64,000 nucleotides of DNA from the NCBI GenBank assembly GCA_029844215.1, contig CM056718.1, positions 83,502,764 through 83,566,763 on the forward strand, read 5' to 3'. The notes beneath the pieces are model-generated. The model saw nothing but the letters and a program-made list of their open reading frames with translations, was not told the DNA's origin and ran no database searches. The first letter of the stretch is position 1, and every line of letters begins with the position of its first letter. Shown here piece by piece: positions 57,567-64,000 of the stretch. Both the position numbers and the translations under genes were made by a program. This DNA is from Przewalskia tangutica (Eukaryota > Streptophyta > Magnoliopsida > Solanales > Solanaceae).

Positions 57567-59620
57567 TGCTGCCCAACTTTCCGTAGAATAAGGAATCTGT
57601 ATCTAGAATTATTTTACAGAGTAGTCTAGACGTTGATAGACTTGTATGACCGTTATAGGTTGAAGTACTGCTAGTAGCGTATTCTACTCGAAGGGTGGAA
57701 AAGGCTAGCAGGATTACAGTACTTTGGAGCGTTTTGCTAATAGTTGATAATCATCGCGAGGTATGTGATTCTTCCTATCCTCTTGAGCATGATATTTTAA
57801 AAGAATATATATATAGTACGGTAGACGTACGTGTGTTAACTGAACGTGGTTTTACTTCGATGTCTTTTGACTTGAGTTGTAAATAATAAGAATCTTGAAG
57901 TATTTCAAAGGAATTAAGAATCGTTTTTTAAAGAAGTGTAATACCTGGTTTTGAAAGCTTAAGCGTTATACTAGCTTTATGGGAAGTTAGGTATAACGAC
58001 TTAAGAGAGATAAAAAGAATGGTTTATTGATTTTAGAAGTTAAGAGACTTGATCTTAAAAGATAAGAGACTTGACTTAATTGAATTGATATGAATTTTGT
58101 TAAAAAGTGTAAAACCTCATTCGTGAGTAATGAGTACTTGGTTTTTAAAGAATAATGTTTTACTGATTTCGGAAACGACAATAAGTATCGAACGAACCAC
58201 TGCAGCGTTAATAAAGGAAAATGTATTGACAATAATTAATTTATATTAAAACCAGTAGAAACCTCCATCTGCATAGAAGCTAAGATAAGACAAAATTGTA
58301 TTACATTTCCTAGATCATGGCTGCTTTAATAAGATTGTTATAAACAAGAATAACCTACTCACACATAAGGCATACGCTATTCAATTGTTTTAAAAAAGAT
58401 TACGTTATTTGATTAAGACTATGAACTATGAAATCTTTCGAAACTAAAAGACTTGAGTATCTGAAATTAGGCAACTTGAACTTTTGGAAAAGAATGTTGT
58501 TACTTGACTTTAAAAAGGAAAGTGTGTTGGTTTAAAAAGGAGGGCATAATATTGCCTTAGTTGATTTAAAAGGAAAGCATGGTATTATTTTAATCTGTCT
58601 TAAAAGAGCGTTTAAATGTTATGGTCAATTCTATACCGCGTTCATGGGATGAACCGGGAATGTATTTCACTCGACACCGCGTTCATGGGATGAACCAGGA
58701 ATGTATTTCACACGACACCGCGTTCATGGGATGAACCGGGAATGTATTCCATACGATTCCTATCGAGTCCCATGAGATGGGCCGAGACATGTATTTCATA
58801 CGATTCCTATCGAGTCCCATGAGATGGGCCGAGACATGTATTCCATACGATTCCTATCGAGTCCCATGAGATGGGCCGAGACATGTATTCCATACGATTC
58901 CTATCGAGTCCCAAGAGATGGGCCGAGACATGTATTCCATACGATTCCTAGCAAGTCCCATGAGATGGGCCGAGACATGTATTCCACACGATTCCACCTC
59001 GAGTCCCATGGGATGGGCCGAGACATGTTATAATGATCATACGATTTATACCTAGATCGCCAGGCGGAAGGAGTTCCACGCACGAGGATGACTTTGAGGC
59101 GTGATTCCCGACTGACATGATCGCTTTTATGTTGTGAATCGTAGTTTTGTTATCATACATGTCTCTGCTTTATTTGCATCGTATGATTTCGCTTACGATT
59201 TTTCGATTTCACATACTGGTACTGTTGCATCGACTCCCTGGGCCGTTCACGCCGCAGTGTAGGTACACCGCTGTTGATCCTCTCTTATAGGATCACAGTT
59301 CGTTTTGGGAAGCTCCGCTTCTCCGAGGCTTATCTTTCGTATGTTTCCACGAGTTGTAGGTTCTTGTACATTCGTGGTATGGGCCCCGCCCCATCATAGT
59401 TGTTGTTACATTCTTAGAGGTTTGTAGTACTCGCAAGTGTGTTTTGTAAATGAGGATGAATCGCTCAAGTTTTATTATATATATGTCGGGCGGCAATTTT
59501 TCTCGTATAAACTGCTTTCTCTTCATATTGTTTCATGTCTTGTTTTATATTCCGCCGTTACTCGATGTATGTCTACTGGGTGCCCGTAGGCACTACCACG
59601 CCGGGGTTCGGGTCGTGACA
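57567..59620 (+). repeat. Element B 3' LTR, part after C
   Basis: Matches 42618-44647, ending GGGTCGTGACA. The minisatellite (58627-59030) has six units of the 46-bp type against five in the 5' LTR. Confidence 0.92.
58627..59030 (+). repeat. Two-type minisatellite in B 3' LTR
   Basis: Three GCGTTCATGGGATGAAC units, then six GAGTCCCATGAGATGGG units. One extra unit relative to 43682-44035. Confidence 0.9.
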
Positions 59621-59625
59621 ACAAA
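59621..59625. repeat. Right TSD of B (ACAAA)
   Basis: Matches 41591-41595; the H minisatellite resumes with TAGGCCAGATTACGCC. Confidence 0.93.
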
Positions 59626-59910
59626 TAGGCCAGATTACGCCATATGCACCGAGCCTACAAATAGGTCTGATTACGTCATCTTACACCGAGCCCCATATGC
59701 GGGCTGGATTATGCTACATGATTCTACAGTACACCGAGCCCCACAGGCGGGCCGGATTATGCTACATGATTCCACAGTACACCGAGCCCCACAGGCGGGC
59801 CGGATTATGCTACATGATTCCACAGTACACCGAGCCCCACAGGCGGGCCGGATTATGCCACATGACTCATCAGTACACCGTGTCCCGCAAATGGGCCGGA
59901 TTACATTATC
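59626..59910 (+). repeat. Minisatellite in H LTR, right part
   Basis: Continues the array: first 39-bp type units, then about four 48-bp units ACACCGAGCCCCACAGGCGG plus GCCGGATTATGCTACATGATTCCACAGT. The shift from CTACAAATAGG to CCCACAGGCGG types marks a sequence change along the array. Confidence 0.88.
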
Positions 59911-60651
59911 ACGTATGGATAATCAAAGTAAACTCCCAAATAAGAAATCCCTCCATAAAGGGTCGGATTATGTTATGTAAGATATGTAAGTTATGTGGAA
60001 AAACTAGATTGAATTCTTAAGTATGTATGTAAGAATATGATGTTAATTCTTATTGAAAGAAGGAAAAGAACGGTTAATGTACGATTGGTTTCAGGAGTTA
60101 AAATGGCACGGTAGGATCTGGTATTTCATTTTTATACTTGCCCCTGTCATTCGTTTATACAGTTATGATGTGGTTATCAGACCTTATTTCGCTCCATACT
60201 TATCTATTGTATCGACTTCTTCGGGCTGCGTTCATGCCCGCAGGTGTTAGGTACACAGGTTGGTGATCTTTGCTCTTAGGATCTCTGTTCAGTTTTTGGG
60301 AAGAAGCTCCATTCACTTTGGAGGACTATCTTTTTTGGTACGGTTTCCCTGATGTTGTAGATTTATCTACATTCAGGGGTGGGGCGGGGCCCTGTCCCGC
60401 CACAGTTGTAATTCTTAGAGGTCTGTAGTCATATCTTGTGGGTCGGTTTGTAAAAAAAGAAGGATGTAACTGCATTTGGTTAAGTATATATATATGTGTC
60501 CAGAGAGGTAGCCTTATCGGCTAACCTGTTGTTTATTTCTTGTTGATTTATTTTATAAGTTTCATGTATGTTCCGCTGATTATCTCTGATGTATACTTGT
60601 AAGGGTGCCCAGGTAGGGCACCAGTCGCGGGCCCGGGGTCGGGTCGTGACA

Positions 60652-61074
60652 AAAGTGATATCAGAGTAGTTAGTCCTCGGAAAGTGTCTACAGACCGTGT
60701 CTAATAGAGTCTTGATTATCGGTGTGTTGTGCACCACATCTATAATCAGGAGGCTGCAGGACATTTAGGATTGGTTTCCATTTTTCTCACTCTGAGATCG
60801 TGCGATAGAGTTGTGTTGTTAGTGTCGTCTCTCCCTAACGAGTTATGTTGATTGCAGCTATGAGAAAGGCAGCAGTGACCCAGGAAGGGCTATGTAGATT
60901 GTGTATCCAGGTTGGTAATGATTGTAGTATAGTTGGTATTATGACATACGGCTATACGGAGTTATGTATGAGGGTCAGACGCGTGTTTCCTAGAATGATT
61001 TTAGATTACCAATAATTGGTAAGGACTAAATAGATACCGGAAAGGTATGGAACAGTTTAATGAATCTTGTAAAA
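60652..61074 (+). other. Truncated internal region of the H compound
   Basis: Begins AAAAGTGATATCAGAG, a PBS with one change (TGGTATC to TGATATC), then the conserved leader (GGTGTGTTGTGCACCACATC). An ATG at 60860 opens a 51-codon frame whose first residues MRKAAVTQEG resemble the gag starts of F (MPPRRETVAQKG), after which similarity stops. Sequence then passes directly into the middle of an LTR at about 61075. All of gag and the 5' half of the next LTR are deleted. Confidence 0.72.
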
Positions 61075-61879
61075 ATGTATAGTACGGTAGACGTACGTAA
61101 ATTAAGAGAACTCGGTATACTTGACTTTTAAAAAGTATAGGTTTCTTGATCTTATGTATAAAGACATCATGACGTGTAAAGTATTGATTACTTGAACTAT
61201 GTTAAGTTAAGAAACTTGATATTCTAAGTTAAGAAACTTGATTTCTAAAGTTAAGGGACTTGAAGTATTTTGAAAGTTATGGAACTTGATTTGAAAGTAT
61301 AAGTCTCTTGGTTATAAAAAGAATGAATTTGTCTTAAGACATAAAGAGTTATAACGGCTTTATGGGAAGTTAGTTATGAAGACTTTATGAAAGGTTAAAG
61401 ATGTCTTAGTTTCTAAAGCATAAAGTTAGTATAACGGCTTTATGAGAAGTTGGTTATAACAACTTTATGGAAGGTTAAAGGAATGGTTTTCTCTAGTAAT
61501 GTAAACAAGGATAAATGACTTGAAATAAAGAAGGGCAATTTGATTTAAAGGCATCAATTGCTTAAAGTTTTAAAGTAAGGGTCACTTGATTTAGAAGCTA
61601 AAAATGTATTTCTAAAAGTGTAGTGACTTGTTTGAAATGTAGACAAGCCTTGATACTACGGGTGTTAGTATCTTGGGGTTTTATATGAAAAAGAGTCTTT
61701 TGAAAAGAATGGAAGTACGTAGTACTTTGGATTAAATTTCCGGATTTTTATGTGATATGAAAGTGCCTTGAGTTTATAAAATGAAATTCATTTTTGTATG
61801 ATAATGAAAGTCTAAAGATTTTATGAACTTGCCTATGCTTTCTTGTGATAGCCTTTGAGTGCAAGTATTATATTTTTAC

Positions 61880-62330
61880 GCTGCCGTGACTCACAGTTGG
61901 AGGGTCGGCTGTCTTGTTGTGAATTTACTTGGACGTACCGACAGTGATGGAGGATTCCACGGGTATGCTTCCATTGTGATTGATCCTTGGACATGCTTAT
62001 ACGATGAGGGATTCCGGGGCATGCGACCGTGACGCGTTAAATTCCCGGATGCTATTATTACTCCATGGACATGCTTATACGATGAAGGATTCTGGGGCAT
62101 GCGACCATGTTATATACTATTACTCCATGGACTAGCTCCCCATGAAGACATGTACCCAAGATGAGGGATTCCACGGGCATGAGATATATATATATATATA
62201 TATATATTGCATATGTGCACGCCGACAGTGATGTGGGATGCCACGGGCGCGTTACATGGATATATTTTACACTTACGGTTGTCGGCAGTGATAGAGGATT
62301 CCACGGGCACGCTGTGATGTTTGCGGGCTT
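61880..62330 (+). repeat. Mixed minisatellite in truncated H LTR
   Basis: Repeats of GACAGTGATGGAGGATTCCACGGG and GGACATGCTTATACGATGAGG plus ATTCCGGGGCATGCGACC alternate. This is the form of the hypervariable cassette in this copy. Confidence 0.7.
62184..62208. repeat. (TA)n microsatellite
   Basis: About 12 TA units inside the minisatellite cassette. Confidence 0.9.
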
Positions 62331-62591
62331 GAGACCCTTACTGGACTGTGTGATGGTTTTGAGGGCTTGTGTCCCTAGCCATGGTGTGACTATTGTTCAT
62401 GTGTTGAAGTAGTCTTTAAAAGGTAAAAAAACTGACTTTCATTACTTTCATTTCGGCAAGGCACGGTTGTACTGTTAATTTGATTATCATACTTGTCTCC
62501 AGCTTTTTATATCTAGACTTTATGATTTAAATTATAGTACTTTCAGTTTTACATACTTGGTACATATCTTGTACTGACCTCCTTCGGGGGG

Positions 62592-62608
62592 CTGCGTTCA
62601 TGCCGCAG
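62592..62608 (+). other. Conserved LTR hairpin, clearest copy
   Basis: CTGCGTTCATGCCGCAG: 5-bp stem CTGCG/CGCAG with TTCATGC loop, about 390-600 bp before the LTR end. F has the same bases (22627-22643, minus strand). In A it reads CCGCGTTCATGCCGCAG (30908). Confidence 0.6.
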
Positions 62609-63000
62609 GTTAAGGTACATAGCTTGCTGATCCTCATTCTTAGGATCACTGTTCAGTTCTTGGAAAGCTCCCTTTCTCCGGAGGCTTTGTTGTTTGGTAC
62701 AGTTCCCTGAGGTTGTAGATTTATGTACATTCATGGGTATGGCGAGGCCCTGTCCCATCACAGTTGTTATGTAAAAATTCTTAGAGGTCTGTAGTCATAT
62801 CTTGTGGATTGGGTTGTAAAGAAAAAAGATGTAACTGCTTTTTGGGTTATGTGTATACTTTTGGAAGGTGGCCTTATCGGCTAACCTGTTATTTATTTCT
62901 CTTTGAGTTGTATGTATGTTCCGCTATTATTCTCTGATGTATACCTGTTAGGGGTGCCCAGGTAGGGCACCAGTCGCGGGCCCGGGGTCGGGTCGTGACA

Positions 63001-64000
63001 GCATTATTCGGTATTGGGGATGACAAAGCCCCTGGTCCGGATGGCTACTCTTCGGGTTTCTTCAAGAAAGCTTGGAATATCGTTGGCAGGGAGTTCTGTG
63101 AAGCGGTTAAAGAGTTCTTCACTTTTGGAAAGCTTCTCAGGTAGATCAACCACACTACCATCGCCCTTATTCCTAAATCTACCCACTGCTCAACGGTGGG
63201 CGACTACAGGCCTATTTCTTGCTGCAACATTATGTATAAGGTCATCACTAAGATCATTACTTCTCGTTTGGTGACAGTTCTGGATGTCCTCATTGATCCA
63301 GCTCATGCGGTTTTTGTCCAGAATAGAAGTATGTCTGACAACATACACCTTGCACAAGAGCTTTTGAGGGGTTACAACCGTAAGAGGGTCTCTAGTAGAT
63401 ACATGCTCAAAGTTGATCTCTGTAAGGCCTTCGATTCAGTAAATTGGGAATTCTTCACGGCTATTTTGATTGGTCTGAATTTCCCAAAGAGACTCGTTGC
63501 TTGGATTATGGAATGCGTCTCCACGACTTCTTATTCGATTTCTATCAATGGGAACTTACATGGCCATTTTAAGGGCCGAAAGGGACTCAGACAGGGGGAC
63601 CCCCTCTCCCCTACCTTATTTGTTATTTGCTTGGAATATCTCTCAAGGATGATCAACAAGAACACTCAGACACCAGTTTTCCACTATCACCCCAAGTGCA
63701 AAAGCTTAAAGATCACCCACCTTGCTTTCGCCGATGATTTGATACTTATGTCAAAAGGGGACACTACTTCCGTCTGGATCCTCATGGATTGCCTTCGTGA
63801 TTTCCAGAATTGTTCGGGCCTTAGTTCCAATGCACTCAAGTCCAGCTTGTACACGGCTGGTATCACGGACCACGACCTTACTGATATTAAGCAGATTACT
63901 AGCTTCGACACTGGCGCTATGCCTTTCCGTTATCTCGGCATTCCCCTTGCCGCGGAGAGGATGAGACTGGTTCACTATGACCCTTTTGTGAACAAAATTG
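63001..64000 (+). pseudogene. L1-like LINE ORF2 reverse transcriptase, partial, cut by the H insertion
   Basis: Frame 1 from 63001 reads 333 codons to the window end with one stop. Visible RT motifs are KAPGPDGY (residues 9-16), NHTTIALIPK and YRPISC, LKVDLCKAFDSVNW with the motif A aspartate at residue 139, GLRQGDPLSP (195-204), and the catalytic FADD (243-246). LGIPL near the end is typical of plant L1/RIL-type LINEs. The stop TAG at 63142-63144 replaces the expected CAG (Gln of the usual LLRQINHTTI-type segment). The endonuclease and ORF1 part should lie left of the window, on the far side of the H compound. Known role: copies LINE RNA at nicked target DNA. No LTR-element pol is involved. 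It continues past 64000. Confidence 0.92.

Larger units (their letters stand above)
41596..59620 (+). mobile_element. Element B: complete gag-remnant LTR retrotransposon, in H, split by C
   Basis: 18,025 bp as it stands and about 8.5 kb without C. 5' LTR 41596-44647 (3,052 bp), internal 44648-47048 (2.4 kb), 3' LTR 47049-48067 plus 57567-59620 (about 3,073 bp). TSD ACAAA. The LTR is shorter than in A, C, D and E, and has its own minisatellite (43682-44035). Gag is broken; pol is absent. C entered its 3' LTR later. Confidence 0.94.
39114..60651 (+). mobile_element. Element H LTR (middle LTR of a tandem compound), hosting B
   Basis: Without B, this is a single LTR of about 3.5 kb (39114-41595 and 59626-60651), TGTTACACCCCGTAATTCC to GGGTCGTGACA, plus strand. 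It has the paired GTGGGGCCCAC motifs (39332, 39363), a minisatellite where B landed, and the conserved hairpin (about 60228). A polypurine tract precedes it and a PBS with gag start follows it, so it serves as both 3' LTR and 5' LTR, as expected of two elements in tandem sharing an LTR. Confidence 0.8.
61075..63000 (+). repeat. 5'-truncated LTR ending the H compound
   Basis: Starts inside an LTR at GTATAGTACGGTAGACGTACG, includes dyads GTTATAACGGCTTTATG (about 61350 and 61432), a minisatellite (61880-62330), the conserved hairpin (62592-62608), and ends GGGTCGTGACA at 63000. It is clearly diverged from the H LTR end (59990-60651), though the last roughly 45 bp are nearly identical. Confidence 0.78.

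Noticed and set aside
59450..59980. 176-codon open frame across the B/H junction
   Set aside because: It starts in B's LTR, crosses the TSD and runs through the H minisatellite; it exists only because of the insertion.
1..64000. Apparent preference for insertion into LTRs (A, B, C, D, E and G are all inside LTRs)
   Set aside because: LTRs make up about three quarters of these elements, so six of seven insertions in LTRs is close to chance.

Overview
This is plant nuclear DNA, almost certainly heterochromatin of a flowering plant and probably a eudicot. Almost every base belongs to nested retrotransposons. I see no host gene, tRNA, rRNA or CRISPR array. The plant call rests on primer-binding sites of the plant initiator-Met-tRNA type (TGGTATCAGAGC), Ty3/gypsy-type Gag with a CCHC zinc knuckle, an L1-like LINE reverse transcriptase, and CCAAT/TATA promoters in the LTRs. 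The LTR ends (TGTTAYACCCC...GTCGTGACA) suggest an asterid, but I cannot name a species. I label the elements A to H plus the LINE (L).

Nesting can be read from target-site duplications (TSDs). L, the outermost host, is cut at 63000/63001 inside its RT domain. It holds compound element H (plus strand; 39076-63000, with its left part outside the window). H's internal 3' end holds F (minus; 16776-39075, left end outside). F's left LTR holds E (minus; 1-16775, left end outside), and E's LTR holds D (plus; 1232-10630, TSD GGAAT). F's right LTR holds G, a solo LTR (minus; 24914-37862, TSD AATTA), and G holds A (plus; 27595-37207, TSD CTTAG). H's LTR holds B (plus; 41596-59620, TSD ACAAA), and B's 3' LTR holds C (plus; 48068-57561, TSD GGAAG). 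All five complete insertions have matching 5-bp TSDs. Four of them (A, C, D, G) can also be checked against an uninterrupted copy of the target in the same window.

The elements share one unusual plan: very long LTRs (about 3.0-3.9 kb) around only 2.0-2.6 kb of internal DNA (PBS, short leader, gag or its remains, an untranslated 3' block with a hairpin, polypurine tract). None has protease, RT, RNase H or integrase, so all are non-autonomous gag-only elements that need a partner in trans. Gag erodes stepwise. A, B and E keep capsid and knuckle with frameshifts. F has an open 288-residue ORF without the capsid core. C lacks the capsid and has a damaged knuckle. D has lost both.

The LTRs are modular. 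U3 carries paired GTGGGGCCCAC motifs, perfect G-box palindromes (GGGTGACACGTGTCACCC), an inverted CCAAT and TATAAATA. The middle carries CATAAAG/GTTATAAC/CTTTATG dyads. A minisatellite cassette that differs between families comes next, and then a conserved hairpin (CTGCGTTCATGCCGCAG).

There is a caution on data quality. Paired LTRs of A, C and D, and the PBSs of B, C, D and E, differ at CAG/CTG motifs in a way that is not cytosine deamination (CAGG to CGTG, CTG to TCG). Older F is much cleaner. This looks like consensus error at methylated CHG sites in high-copy DNA, so some frameshifts may not be real.
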